The notes under the pieces: model-generated
What the model was told of the DNA's origin: nothing
The model's database searches: none
What the model saw: the letters and a program-made list of their open reading frames with translations, nothing else
In this document: piece by piece, positions 33,933 to 43,213 of the stretch
How the letters are laid out: each line of letters starts with the position of its first letter
Numbering within the stretch: the first letter of the stretch is position 1
Translations under genes and position numbers: made by a program
Assembly: GCF_012113595.1 (NCBI RefSeq)
Contig: NZ_CP050831.1
Coordinates: forward strand, 3,844,001-3,908,000
Length of the DNA: 64,000 nucleotides
Reading direction: 5' to 3'
Source: Bacteroides faecium
Lineage (GTDB): Bacteria > Bacteroidota > Bacteroidia > Bacteroidales > Bacteroidaceae

Positions 33933-35381
33933 ATGGAAAATGGTGTAATGATGCAGTATTTTGAATGGCATCTCCCGAATGACGGGAAGTTATGGAAACA
34001 ATTAAAGGAAGACGCGTCGCATCTTCATGATATTGGCGTAACCGCAGTATGGATTCCGCCTGCTTATAAAGCCGACGAGCAGCAGGATGAAGGATATGCA
34101 ACTTATGATTTGTATGATTTGGGTGAATTTGAGCAAAAAGGGACAGTACGGACAAAGTACGGAACGAAGGATGAACTGAAAGAGATGATTGGCGAATTGC
34201 ACAAAAATCATATTGCGGTTTATCTGGATGTAGTGCTGAACCATAAGGCAGGCGGTGATTTTACCGAAAAGTTTATGGTCGTGGAGGTTGACCCCAAAGA
34301 AAGGAACAAGGCGTTGGGCGAACCGTATGAGATACAGGGCTGGACCGGATATAGCTTCCATGGACGTAAGGACAAGTATTCGGATTTTAAGTGGCACTGG
34401 TATCACTTCTCCGGTACGGGATTTGACGACGCCAAGAAACGTAGCGGAGTCTTTCAGATCCAGGGAGAAGGAAAAGCCTGGAGCGAGGGAGTGGACAATG
34501 AGAATGGCAATTATGATTTTTTGTTGTGTAATGATATTGATTTGGACCATCCTGAGGTTGTATCCGAGTTGAACCGTTGGGGGAAATGGGTTACCGGTGA
34601 ACTTGGACTCGACGGATTCCGGTTGGATGCTATCAAGCATATGAAAGACCAGTTTATCGCACAATTTCTTGATGCGGTGAGAAGTGAGCGGGGAGATGAT
34701 TTTTATGCCGTAGGTGAATACTGGAACGGTGACTTGGAAACACTCGACGCCTATGTGGAAACGGTAGGGCATAAGGTGAATCTGTTTGATGTCCCGTTAC
34801 ATTATAATATGTTTCAGGCAGCACAGGAAGGTAAAGAATATGATTTGCGGAATATCCTGAAGGATACACTGGTCGAACATCATTGTGATTTGGCTGTGAC
34901 ATTTGTCGATAATCACGACTCGCAGTTGGGAAGTTCGCTGGAGTCCCAAATAGAAGACTGGTTCAAACCGTTGGCATATGGACTTATTCTCTTGATGAAA
35001 GATGGTTATCCTTGCCTGTTTTATGGGGATTACTATGGAATAAAAGGAGAGAAATCCCCACATACCAAGATCTTGGACATTTTGTTGGACGCCAGAAGAA
35101 AATATGCTTATGGCGACCAGGTTGAATATTTCGATCATCCCTCCACTATCGGTTTTATTCGCACAGGAGATGAGGAGCATACGGGTTCGGGACTGGTCTT
35201 TTTAATGTCCAATGATGAAGCCGGCAGTAAGACGATGAGCTTGGGTGAAGGGCATAAGGGTGAGATATGGCACGAAATAACCGGAAGCATTGGGGAAGAA
35301 GTCACTTTGGATGAAGAAGGGAACGGTGAATTTTCCGTTGATGCCCGTAACCTGGCTGTCTGGGTAAAGAAGGCAATTTAG
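33933..35381 (+). CDS. Cytoplasmic alpha-amylase (GH13 subfamily 5 type)
   Basis: A 482-residue alpha-amylase without a signal peptide, starting MENGVMMQYFEW like bacterial liquefying and cytoplasmic amylases. The catalytic triad is visible: Asp232 (GFRLDAIKH), Glu262 (VGEYW), Asp329 (VDNHDS), plus DVVLNHK at about 99-105. It cleaves internal alpha-1,4 bonds of maltodextrins or glycogen. Divergently paired with pullulanase. It is related to E. coli AmyA in kind; the outer-membrane starch system (susG) is a different enzyme. Confidence 0.93.
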   Translation: MENGVMMQYFEWHLPNDGKLWKQLKEDASHLHDIGVTAVWIPPAYKADEQQDEGYATYDLYDLGEFEQKGTVRTKYGTKDELKEMIGELHKNHIAVYLDVVLNHKAGGDFTEKFMVVEVDPKERNKALGEPYEIQGWTGYSFHGRKDKYSDFKWHWYHFSGTGFDDAKKRSGVFQIQGEGKAWSEGVDNENGNYDFLLCNDIDLDHPEVVSELNRWGKWVTGELGLDGFRLDAIKHMKDQFIAQFLDAVRSERGDDFYAVGEYWNGDLETLDAYVETVGHKVNLFDVPLHYNMFQAAQEGKEYDLRNILKDTLVEHHCDLAVTFVDNHDSQLGSSLESQIEDWFKPLAYGLILLMKDGYPCLFYGDYYGIKGEKSPHTKILDILLDARRKYAYGDQVEYFDHPSTIGFIRTGDEEHTGSGLVFLMSNDEAGSKTMSLGEGHKGEIWHEITGSIGEEVTLDEEGNGEFSVDARNLAVWVKKAI

Positions 35382-35404
35382 GTTGCTTAAAATTAAATTC
35401 CTTC

Positions 35405-35435
35405 TTGCACTTTTTATAGAAAATACATACCTTTG
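35405..35435 (+). promoter_or_regulatory. Promoter of the TPR-AraC regulator gene
   Basis: TTG at 35405-35407, a 20-bp spacer and TACCTTTG at 35428-35435 match the Bacteroides -33/-7 consensus, 32 bp before the ATG. Confidence 0.7.
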
Positions 35436-35466
35436 GATGCTGAATGATTAAACACGGTAAGATTTT

Positions 35467-37221
35467 ATGCGTTTTTTGGTATGTATTTTAGTGCTTTTAT
35501 TTGTACACAATCAATTTTCGAGGGCTGATAAAACTATAAATGGTGACTCTCTCTATACTGAAAAGTATATCAGGGATATTTATATCTCCGACTCTAAGCG
35601 TGCCCTGCAATTACTGGACGAAGCGGAGAACAGGAAAACAATTTCTTTGCGGGTTATAAACGAATTGCGTAGTTTGTCATATAGTAATATGTATATGAAC
35701 AAACTCGCATTTATGTATGCAAGAAAAGCTTATTTGCTTGATTCCATATACCAGAAAGACCCGGAACACATGCTGAAAATGATAGTATATTTGGCTGAAT
35801 TCTCGGCAATGATGAGCAAATATAATGAAAGTATGCATTATGCATTGGAAGGAATCGGGCGGGCACAAGAGTTAGAGAACAGGGAGGCGAAAGCCAGGTT
35901 GTTCTTCTGCATGGGAGAGAATAACTGGAGATTATCTTTTAAAGATAAGGCATATGATTATTTCAACCGGACTATTGAACTGCTGCGTGGCTCAAAGGAG
36001 ATGCGGGAAATGATGTTGCTTTCATATTATTATGGAGCGGAAATGAGCTTTCTGATGACTGATTCCCGAATTGATGAGGCTTTGGAAATTGCTTTTGAGC
36101 GTGAGAAGCTGATTGGACGACTTCAAGCATTACCTAAAATTCCCGACGGTTATGTAGACGGCCAATATAGTTATTTATATGCCAAATTGGCCTACATCTA
36201 TTGCACTGCGAAGAAAAATGAGAAGGCGGAGCAATATTATCAGAAATACTTGTCAAAGAAAGAATCACATACTCCGGATGGAAAAATGTATTCAGTCCCT
36301 TATTTGATGCTTTCCGGGCAATATGAAAAAGTCATTGATAACTGCAGAGGGTTTAAGGAACTGATGAAAACCCAGCAGGACACTTTGAACGAACAATATC
36401 TGACTGTCCTCCGGCATGAAGTGAAGGCATACTTGGGTATGCATAAATACAAAGAAGTTGCGGAGATACGTGAAACAATTTTAGCCATAACGGACAGCAT
36501 CAATACCCGCGATAGGAACAATGCCGCATTGGAATTGAATGCAATGTATGGCGCCTCTGAAAAAGAAGAATATATCGCCGAACAGGCCTTTCAACTGAGA
36601 ATAAGAAATATAACTCTCTGGTTCCTTGCATGTATTGTTGTATTGACTTTGTTTATTGTATGGCGTTTGTGGCGTTTCAATCATATAGTCGAGTATAAGA
36701 ACAGGACGCTTGCCCGGCTTATAAACGAGAAATTCGCCAATAGGAAAGACGGCAACCAGTTGTCGGAAGCATACGGACAGCAAGCTGTCATATCGGAGAT
36801 AGAACCGGAATTAATCTCATCCGAAGAATTGGAAGAGCTTTCGGACGACGAAACAGGTGAAGTCAGCGGGGAAGAAGAAGAGAACAGGAAAATATTCCAA
36901 GAGTTGAACCGGGTAGTCGTCCAAGACCAATTATATCTTTCGCCGGAACTGTCAAGGGAAGATTTGGCTCACATAGTACACTTGAATAATGCACGTTTCG
37001 CCCGAATGATAAGAGCGTGCACAGGAACTAATTTCAATGGCTATATAAACGAACTTCGTGTGAATTATGCAATCAAACTGTTAAAGACTCATCCTCATTA
37101 TACGATACGTGCCATAGCTGTTGAATCCGGGTTCAACAGTACCCCGATATTATATAATCTTTTTAAGAAAAAAACTGGCATGACACCCTATGAATTTAAG
37201 AAAGCGCAAGAGGCACTTTGA
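35467..37221 (+). CDS. Membrane-anchored TPR sensor with C-terminal AraC HTH
   Basis: A 584-residue regulator. It has a signal peptide or N-terminal anchor (1-20) and a TPR-like helical periplasmic domain (about 30-370). A membrane segment at about 383-402 (ITLWFLACIVVLTLFIVW), an acidic linker (about 440-475) and an AraC-type double HTH at about 490-580 (ending TGMTPYEFKKAQ) follow. This one-component membrane sensor layout is common in Bacteroides and is likely to sense an extracytoplasmic signal. No target operon is obvious next to it. Confidence 0.88.
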   Translation: MRFLVCILVLLFVHNQFSRADKTINGDSLYTEKYIRDIYISDSKRALQLLDEAENRKTISLRVINELRSLSYSNMYMNKLAFMYARKAYLLDSIYQKDPEHMLKMIVYLAEFSAMMSKYNESMHYALEGIGRAQELENREAKARLFFCMGENNWRLSFKDKAYDYFNRTIELLRGSKEMREMMLLSYYYGAEMSFLMTDSRIDEALEIAFEREKLIGRLQALPKIPDGYVDGQYSYLYAKLAYIYCTAKKNEKAEQYYQKYLSKKESHTPDGKMYSVPYLMLSGQYEKVIDNCRGFKELMKTQQDTLNEQYLTVLRHEVKAYLGMHKYKEVAEIRETILAITDSINTRDRNNAALELNAMYGASEKEEYIAEQAFQLRIRNITLWFLACIVVLTLFIVWRLWRFNHIVEYKNRTLARLINEKFANRKDGNQLSEAYGQQAVISEIEPELISSEELEELSDDETGEVSGEEEENRKIFQELNRVVVQDQLYLSPELSREDLAHIVHLNNARFARMIRACTGTNFNGYINELRVNYAIKLLKTHPHYTIRAIAVESGFNSTPILYNLFKKKTGMTPYEFKKAQEAL

Positions 37222-37420
37222 CAAGTATGGTGAAATGCCATATGCTGTAACAATATGAAATAAGACCGATAAATTACCAAAAAATACAGAAAAAAGCGGC
37301 TGTCCCACATTAATTGCTATTTTGGGACGTTAAATTGTGGATTTGTAAAGTGTAATTGCGCCATTGCAAACCGGATGTATTTTCGTTTCTATTATTTTTG
37401 CTTCATACAAAATTAGGGAA

Positions 37421-37789
37421 ATGGAAAATGTAAATTGTCTGACAATGGAAGTTCATAAACTGAACTTGTTTAAGCAACTTGATTTGCTAATACGTGAAGA
37501 AAAACTGTATCGAAATCCTTCATTAAACCGGAGTATCCTGGCGCAACATCTAAGAACCAACCGCACCTATATAAGTGGTTGCGTCCGTCAGTCCATCGGG
37601 CAGACTCTCTCTGAGTATATTGATACCTTGCGCATATCCGAGTTTGTAGACAGGCTGCAATCGGAAGAAGAACAATGCATGTTTGTTATTGCCGAAGAAG
37701 TGGGCTATTCGTCATATACAACTTTCTATCGTTCCTTTATAAAACGCTATGGGATTTCGCCTGCCGAATACAGGCAAAAACTGGAGTAA
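37421..37789 (+). CDS. Short AraC-type DNA-binding protein
   Basis: A 122-residue protein made up almost entirely of an AraC double HTH (LNRSILAQHLRTNRTYISGCVRQSIGQTLSEYIDTLRI...VIAEEVGYSSYTTFYRSFIKRYGISPAEYRQ). The start is the ATG at 37421 (MENVNC), not the upstream TTG at 37364. It looks like the C-terminal domain of the preceding regulator standing alone; whether it arose by duplication or is a free-standing regulator cannot be told. It lacks any sensor domain. A hairpin GTCCCA/TGGGAC lies upstream (about 37303-37328). Confidence 0.82.
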   Translation: MENVNCLTMEVHKLNLFKQLDLLIREEKLYRNPSLNRSILAQHLRTNRTYISGCVRQSIGQTLSEYIDTLRISEFVDRLQSEEEQCMFVIAEEVGYSSYTTFYRSFIKRYGISPAEYRQKLE

Positions 37790-37800
37790 TGTTTCGTTTA

Positions 37801-37822
37801 CCGGAACAATTTCCGGCTTTTT
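37801..37822 (+). terminator. Terminator after the short AraC gene
   Basis: CCGGAA / TTCCGG stem with a 4-nt loop followed by CTTTTT. Confidence 0.75.
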
Positions 37823-37860
37823 CGGTTTATTACTATAAAGTTAATTAAATAAATATAGTA

Positions 37861-38223
37861 ATGTTACAAGTTAGGATAAAGCGAGTGTACGAGGATTTTT
37901 CAGAAACAGACGGATACAGAGTATTGGTAGACAAGCTATGGCCGCGCGGCATTAAAAAAGAATGGCTGAAATGTGATTATTGGGCAAAAGACATAACACC
38001 GTCCGCCGCCCTGCGCAGGTGGTTTCACGAAGATATACCGGGACACTGGAATGATTTCTCCGTCCTGTATCTGAAAGAGCTGGATGCGTCTCAGGCAGTG
38101 ACCGATTTTCTGTCCCTTATCAAGCCGCATCCGGTGGTGACACTCCTTTATGCTTCAAAAGAACCGGTGTACAATCATGCCCGAATCCTTCGCGATTATT
38201 TGGAAATGCGTCTGAAAGAGTGA
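37861..38223 (+). CDS. DUF488 family protein
   Basis: A 120-residue cytoplasmic protein of the DUF488 family (YeaO-like). Signatures are RIKRVYEDFSETDGYRVLVDKLWPRGIKKE at the start, WAKDITPSAALRRWF in the middle and VTLLYASKEPVYNHA near the end. The family has no proven biochemical function. Its conserved Lys, Arg and Cys-poor core suggests an enzyme or nucleic-acid-binding protein. A monocistronic gene between a terminator and the men operon promoter. Confidence 0.88.
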   Translation: MLQVRIKRVYEDFSETDGYRVLVDKLWPRGIKKEWLKCDYWAKDITPSAALRRWFHEDIPGHWNDFSVLYLKELDASQAVTDFLSLIKPHPVVTLLYASKEPVYNHARILRDYLEMRLKE

Positions 38224-38250
38224 AATTAAAGTAATTTTTATCTGTTTACG

Positions 38251-38282
38251 CTTTCTGTCGTTCACTCAATTTCCTACCTTTG
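38251..38282 (+). promoter_or_regulatory. Promoter of the menaquinone operon
   Basis: TACCTTTG at 38275-38282 is a full -7 match, with CTTT at 38251-38254 exactly 20 bp upstream as a weak -33. It lies 26 bp before the HAD-thioesterase start codon. Confidence 0.6.
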
Positions 38283-38307
38283 TAATCTAAATCAAAATCG
38301 TGTAGCC

Positions 38308-39540
38308 ATGAAGTATAAATTATTGGTCCTGGATGTAGACGGAACACTGCTTAATGATGCGAAAGAAATTAGTAAACGTACACTGGCCGCTTTGTTGAAA
38401 ATTCAGCAGATGGGAGTACGTATCGTGCTGGCTTCGGGCAGACCGACTTATGGTTTGCTGCCGCTGGCGAAGTCTCTTGAACTTGGAAACTATGGCGGCT
38501 TTCTCCTTTCTTATAACGGTTGCCAGATAATCAATGCACAGAACGGAGAAATCCTGTTCGAACGCCGTATCAACCCCGAAATGCTTCCTTACCTGGAAAA
38601 GAAAGCCCGCAAGAATGGCTTCGCGTTATTCACGTATCACGATGATACGATTATTACGGATTCTCCCGAAAACGAACATATCCAAAGTGAAGCCCGACTG
38701 AACAACCTGCAAGTGATTCGGGAAGACGAATTTTCCGCAGCCATTGATTTCGCTCCCTGCAAATGTATGCTCGTCAGCGATGACGAAGAAGCGCTTGTCG
38801 GCTTGGAAGAACATTGGAAGAGACGCCTGAACGGAGCATTGGATGTCTTCCGTTCCGAGCCGTACTTCCTCGAGGTAGTTCCCTGTGCCATTGACAAAGC
38901 GAATACGTTAGGCGCCCTGCTCGAAGTGCTGGGCGTGACACGCGAAGAAGTGATTGCCATCGGCGACGGCGTGTGTGACGTAACCATGCTTCAATTGGCC
39001 GGACTGGGTGTAGCTATGGGACATTCTCAGGATTCGGTGAAGGCTTGTGCCGACTATGTAACAACTTCAAATGAAGAAGACGGAGTAGCTCTTGCTGTCG
39101 AAAAAGCGATTATCGCCGAAGTCCGTGCAGCGGAAATCCCCCTTGACCAGTTGAATGCACAGGCACGCCACGCATTAATGGGAAACTTGGGAATCCAATA
39201 TACCTATGCTGATGAAGACCGTGTAGAAGCCACAATGCCCGTAGACCATCGTACACGTCAACCTTTCGGAATATTGCATGGCGGTGCTACTCTTGCGTTG
39301 GGGGAGACGGTTGCCGGACTGGGTTCAATGATTCTTTGCCAGCCTGACGAAATTGTAGTAGGAATGCAAGTCAGTGGAAACCACATCTCTTCTGCCCACG
39401 AAGGAGATACCGTGCGGGCAGTAGCGACCATTGTACACAAAGGACGTTCATCCCATGTATGGAATGTAGACGTCTTTACCTCAACTAACAAACTGGTGTC
39501 TTCCATACGGGTAGTCAACAGTGTTATGAAAAAAAGATGA
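38308..39540 (+). CDS. HAD phosphatase fused to a MenI-like hotdog thioesterase
   Basis: A 410-residue two-domain protein. Residues 1-270 form a Cof-type HAD phosphatase: DVDGTL (9-14, nucleophile Asp9), SGRPT, Lys197 and GDGVCD (219-224; the usual Asn of GDxxND is Cys223). Residues 275-410 form a PaaI/YdiI-type hotdog thioesterase with HGG at 324-326 and catalytic-type Glu333 (HGGATLALGETVAGLGS). It is the first gene of the men operon and overlaps menF by 4 bp, so the thioesterase is probably the DHNA-CoA hydrolase (MenI) step. The role of the HAD domain in the pathway is unknown. Confidence 0.88.
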   Translation: MKYKLLVLDVDGTLLNDAKEISKRTLAALLKIQQMGVRIVLASGRPTYGLLPLAKSLELGNYGGFLLSYNGCQIINAQNGEILFERRINPEMLPYLEKKARKNGFALFTYHDDTIITDSPENEHIQSEARLNNLQVIREDEFSAAIDFAPCKCMLVSDDEEALVGLEEHWKRRLNGALDVFRSEPYFLEVVPCAIDKANTLGALLEVLGVTREEVIAIGDGVCDVTMLQLAGLGVAMGHSQDSVKACADYVTTSNEEDGVALAVEKAIIAEVRAAEIPLDQLNAQARHALMGNLGIQYTYADEDRVEATMPVDHRTRQPFGILHGGATLALGETVAGLGSMILCQPDEIVVGMQVSGNHISSAHEGDTVRAVATIVHKGRSSHVWNVDVFTSTNKLVSSIRVVNSVMKKR

Positions 39541-40637
39541 TTGACGAAGAAATAAGTAATCTGACAGCTATTGATACATTCATCCGGCAAAAACAGCCGT
39601 TTGCCGTTTACCGTATTCCCGGGGAGAAAACCCCTCGTCTGCTGACACAGGCCGGGGGAACTGTCCGCTTAATCTACGACCTCAAAGACCTGAACGGGCA
39701 GCGGGGATTTGTCATCGCCCCGTTCCGGGTGAGCGAGACATGTCCGATTGTGCTGATACAACCGGACCAATCGGGACAGCCCTTGCCGATGGACGTGGAT
39801 ACGGACGGAGAACAGGAGAAAGCCGGGCAGACGCAAGGGCAGGAAACTTTTCTGAATACTTGTACGGATAAGTATGCCGCGTGCTTCCATACGTTCATAA
39901 ATGCCTTACGCGACGAGACTTTTGACAAATTAGTGCTATCCCGCGAACTCGTTATCGGTCAGATGCCGGATTTCTCTCCCTCATCAGTGTTCCGTGCGGC
40001 TTGCAAACGGTATATCCATTCTTATATATACCTATGCTATACCCCTCAGACGGGTATCTGGCTAGGTAGCACGCCCGAAATCATCCTGTCGGGCGAAAAA
40101 GACGGATGGAACACCGTCGCACTGGCCGGAACGCAGCCTTTGCAGGACGGCAAATTGCCGCAAGCGTGGGATGAGAAGAACCGGAAAGAGCAGGATTATG
40201 TAGCATCCTATATCCGTCGGCAACTTCTTTCATTAGGCATCCGTTCTACGGAGAACGGGCCTTATCCTGCCTATGCCGGAGCATTGTCGCATCTGAAAAC
40301 GGATTTTCATTTCTCTTTGAAAGATAATAAGGATTTGGGAAATCTTCTGAAAGTTCTGCACCCGACACCTGCCGTATGCGGGCTTCCCAAGGAAGAAGCC
40401 TATCAGTTCATATTGGAAAACGAAGGTTACGACCGCCGTTACTATTCCGGTTTTATCGGATGGCTCGACCCCGACGGAAGGACGGATTTGTATGTGAACC
40501 TGCGCTGTATGCATATCGAAGACGAGCAACTGACCCTTTATGCCGGCGGCGGATTACTGGCTTCTTCGGAACTGGATGACGAATGGCTGGAAACGGAAAA
40601 GAAGTTGCAGACCATGAAACGGCTGATAGCTTATTAA
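39537..40637 (+). CDS. menF: Isochorismate synthase MenF
   Basis: A 366-residue chorismate-utilising enzyme that converts chorismate to isochorismate, the entry step of menaquinone synthesis. The chorismate-binding domain is clear: FDKLVLSRELVI, GSTPEIILS, VALAGTQP, DEKNRKEQDYV and the terminal YSGFIGWLDPDGRTDLYVNLRCM and YAGGGLLASSELDDEW. It is slightly short for the family. Translationally coupled to the upstream fusion gene by an ATGA overlap, and menD follows after 27 bp. Confidence 0.93.
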   Translation: MIDEEISNLTAIDTFIRQKQPFAVYRIPGEKTPRLLTQAGGTVRLIYDLKDLNGQRGFVIAPFRVSETCPIVLIQPDQSGQPLPMDVDTDGEQEKAGQTQGQETFLNTCTDKYAACFHTFINALRDETFDKLVLSRELVIGQMPDFSPSSVFRAACKRYIHSYIYLCYTPQTGIWLGSTPEIILSGEKDGWNTVALAGTQPLQDGKLPQAWDEKNRKEQDYVASYIRRQLLSLGIRSTENGPYPAYAGALSHLKTDFHFSLKDNKDLGNLLKVLHPTPAVCGLPKEEAYQFILENEGYDRRYYSGFIGWLDPDGRTDLYVNLRCMHIEDEQLTLYAGGGLLASSELDDEWLETEKKLQTMKRLIAY

Positions 40638-40664
40638 TCACTAATTCACTAATCACTAACCATC

Positions 40665-42332
40665 ATGTACACAGATAAGAAGAACATACTCCAACTGGTT
40701 GCGTTGCTTCAGGCGCACGGGATTACTAAAATTGTATTGTGTCCGGGCAGCCGTAACGTACCTATCGTGCATACCTTGTCCAACCATCCTGATTTTACCT
40801 GTTATGCGGTGACAGATGAAAGGAGTGCGGGGTATTTCGCCATCGGGCTTACGTTGAATGGTGGCAAGCCTGCCGCAATCTGCTGCACTTCCGGAACGGC
40901 ATTATTGAATCTCCATCCGGCTGTGGCAGAAGCCTTCTATCAGAATGTTCCTCTGGTTGTCATTTCTGCCGACCGTCCCGCAGCCTGGATAGGGCAAATG
41001 GACGGGCAGACACTTCCGCAACCGGGTGTATTCCAGTCGCTGGTCAAGAAGTCGGTCAATCTTCCGGAGATTCACACGGATGAAGATGAATGGTACTGCA
41101 ACCGCCTGATAAATGAAGCCCTATTGGAGATGAACCATCACGGAAAGGGACCGGTTCATATCAATGTCCCTATTTCCGAACCGTTGTTCCAGTTTACGGC
41201 GGATGCCCTGCCCGAAGTGCGTGTCATCACGCGTTATCAAGGCTTGAACGTCTACGACCGTGATTACAACGACCTCATCGACCGCATGAACAAATATCAG
41301 AAACGGATGATTATTGTCGGTCAGATGAACCTTATCTATCTGTTTGAAAAGAGATATACCAAATTATTATATAAGCACTTTGCCTGGCTGACGGAGCATA
41401 TCGGCAATCAGACTGTTCCCGGTATCCCGGTGAAGAACTTCGACGCGGCGCTTTATGCCATGCCCGAAGAGAAAATAGACCAGATGTCTCCCGAACTGCT
41501 GATTACTTATGGCGGGCACGTCGTCTCCAAACGATTGAAGAAGTTCCTTCGCCAGCATCCGCCCAAAGAACATTGGCACGTATCGCCGGACGGTGAAGTG
41601 GTCGACCTCTACGGTTCATTGACTACCGTGATTGAAATGGACCCGTTCGAATTCTTGGAAAAGATAGCGAGCCTGCTCGACAATCGTACTCCTGAATACC
41701 CCCGTGTGTGGGAGAATTATTGCAAAATCATCCCCGAACCGGAATTTGCCTATTCGGAGATGGCGGCTGTCGGTGCATTGATAAAGTCCTTGCCGGAATC
41801 ATGCGCCTTGCATCTGGCGAATAGTTCGGTCGTCCGTTATGCCCAGTTATATGCCATTCCTTCTACGATTGAAGTTTGCTGCAACCGGGGAACGAGTGGC
41901 ATTGAAGGTTCGCTTTCTACGGCTGTCGGCTATGCGGCAGCTTCCGATAAGCTGAATTTTATAGCCATCGGGGATTTGAGTTTCTTCTACGACATGAATG
42001 CGTTGTGGAATGTGAATGTCCGTCCCAACCTGCGTATTCTTTTGTTGAATAATGGTGGCGGGGAGATTTTCCATACCTTGCCGGGACTCAAGATGTCGGG
42101 TACTTCGCAGAAGTTTATTGTAGCCGTTCATCAAACAACTGCCAAAGGTTGGGCGGAAGAACGCGGATTCCTTTATCTGCAAGCGGAGAATGAGGAAGAA
42201 CTGGCTGAAACCATGCAGATTTTTACTCAACCGGAAGCGAAGGAACGCCCTGTATTATTGGAAGTGTTCACCAGCAAGAACAAAGACGCACGAATGCTGA
42301 AAAATTATTATCACCAATTAAAACAAAAATAG
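40665..42332 (+). CDS. menD: SEPHCHC synthase MenD
   Basis: A 555-residue thiamine-diphosphate enzyme that joins isochorismate and 2-oxoglutarate to give 2-succinyl-5-enolpyruvyl-6-hydroxy-3-cyclohexene-1-carboxylate. Visible are the N-terminal LCPGSRNVPI and TDERSAGYFAIGL motifs, CTSGTALLNLHPAVAEA, SADRPAAWIGQMDGQT, and in the C-terminal domain CNRGTSGIEGSLSTAVGYAA and the ThDP-binding GDLSFFYDMNALW...NNGGGEIF. Length is normal. Four bp separate it from menB. Confidence 0.96.
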   Translation: MYTDKKNILQLVALLQAHGITKIVLCPGSRNVPIVHTLSNHPDFTCYAVTDERSAGYFAIGLTLNGGKPAAICCTSGTALLNLHPAVAEAFYQNVPLVVISADRPAAWIGQMDGQTLPQPGVFQSLVKKSVNLPEIHTDEDEWYCNRLINEALLEMNHHGKGPVHINVPISEPLFQFTADALPEVRVITRYQGLNVYDRDYNDLIDRMNKYQKRMIIVGQMNLIYLFEKRYTKLLYKHFAWLTEHIGNQTVPGIPVKNFDAALYAMPEEKIDQMSPELLITYGGHVVSKRLKKFLRQHPPKEHWHVSPDGEVVDLYGSLTTVIEMDPFEFLEKIASLLDNRTPEYPRVWENYCKIIPEPEFAYSEMAAVGALIKSLPESCALHLANSSVVRYAQLYAIPSTIEVCCNRGTSGIEGSLSTAVGYAAASDKLNFIAIGDLSFFYDMNALWNVNVRPNLRILLLNNGGGEIFHTLPGLKMSGTSQKFIVAVHQTTAKGWAEERGFLYLQAENEEELAETMQIFTQPEAKERPVLLEVFTSKNKDARMLKNYYHQLKQK

Positions 42333-42335
42333 ATT

Positions 42336-43160
42336 ATGTCAACACAAAGAGAGTGGACAACCATCAGAGAATACGACGATATTCTCTTTGATTACTATAA
42401 TGGAATTGCCCGTATCACCATCAACCGTGAACGTTATCGGAATGCATTCACCCCGACTACTACTGCCGAAATGAGTGACGCATTGCGCATTTGCCGCGAA
42501 GAAGCGGATATTGATGTGATTGTCATCACCGGAGCCGGAGATAAAGCCTTCTGTTCGGGCGGTGACCAGAATGTGAAAGGACGTGGCGGCTATATCGGCA
42601 AAGACGGCGTTCCCCGTCTGAGTGTGCTGGACGTGCAAAAACAAATCCGCAGTATCCCGAAACCGGTGATTGCTGCCGTGAACGGATTTGCCATCGGTGG
42701 CGGGCACGTGCTTCATGTAGTGTGTGACTTGTCTATCGCTTCGGAAAATGCCATCTTCGGTCAGACAGGCCCTCGTGTGGGTAGCTTTGACGCCGGATTC
42801 GGCGCATCTTACCTGGCACGTGTGGTAGGTCAGAAGAAAGCGCGTGAAATCTGGTTCCTCTGCCGGAAATACAATGCGCAGGAAGCGCTGGATATGGGAC
42901 TGGTGAATAAAGTAGTCCCCTTGGAGCAACTGGAAGACGAATATGTGCAATGGGCGGAAGAAATGATGCAGCTCAGCCCGTTGGCTTTGCGGATGATTAA
43001 AGCCGGATTGAATGCCGAACTGGACGGTCAGGCAGGTATTCAGGAACTGGCAGGTGACGCAACGCTGCTTTATTATCTGACGGATGAAGCTCAGGAAGGA
43101 AAGAATGCGTTTTTGGAAAAACGCAAACCGAACTTCAAACAGTATCCCAAGTTCCCTTAA
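42336..43160 (+). CDS. menB: 1,4-dihydroxy-2-naphthoyl-CoA synthase MenB
   Basis: A 274-residue crotonase-fold enzyme that cyclises o-succinylbenzoyl-CoA to DHNA-CoA. Signatures are ITGAGDKAFCSGGDQNVKG, the oxyanion-hole region AAVNGFAIGGGHVLHVVCDLSIAS and VGSFDAGFGASYLARVVGQKKAREIWFLCRKY, followed by MGLVNKVVP. Length is exact for the family. The last codons form the first unit of a 16-bp tandem repeat that fills the gap to menC. The long antisense open frame opposite this gene is a shadow. Confidence 0.96.
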   Translation: MSTQREWTTIREYDDILFDYYNGIARITINRERYRNAFTPTTTAEMSDALRICREEADIDVIVITGAGDKAFCSGGDQNVKGRGGYIGKDGVPRLSVLDVQKQIRSIPKPVIAAVNGFAIGGGHVLHVVCDLSIASENAIFGQTGPRVGSFDAGFGASYLARVVGQKKAREIWFLCRKYNAQEALDMGLVNKVVPLEQLEDEYVQWAEEMMQLSPLALRMIKAGLNAELDGQAGIQELAGDATLLYYLTDEAQEGKNAFLEKRKPNFKQYPKFP

Positions 43161-43211
43161 TCCCAAGTTCTCTTGATAACAAATTCCTTTAATAACAAGT
43201 TCCCTTTTAAT
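43146..43211 (+). repeat. Four tandem 16-bp repeats at the menB-menC junction
   Basis: Units CCCAAGTTCCCTTAAT, CCCAAGTTCTCTTGAT, AACAAATTCCTTTAAT and AACAAGTTCCCTTTTAAT run head to tail. The first unit contains the menB stop codon and the last lies just before the menC start. They probably arose by slippage; an effect on menC translation is possible. Confidence 0.75.
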
Positions 43212-43213
43212 AA

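Noticed and set aside
42339..43166. 275-codon open frame antisense to menB
   Set aside because: It mirrors menB almost end to end, has no recognisable domain, and the menB protein is fully conserved; a codon-bias shadow.
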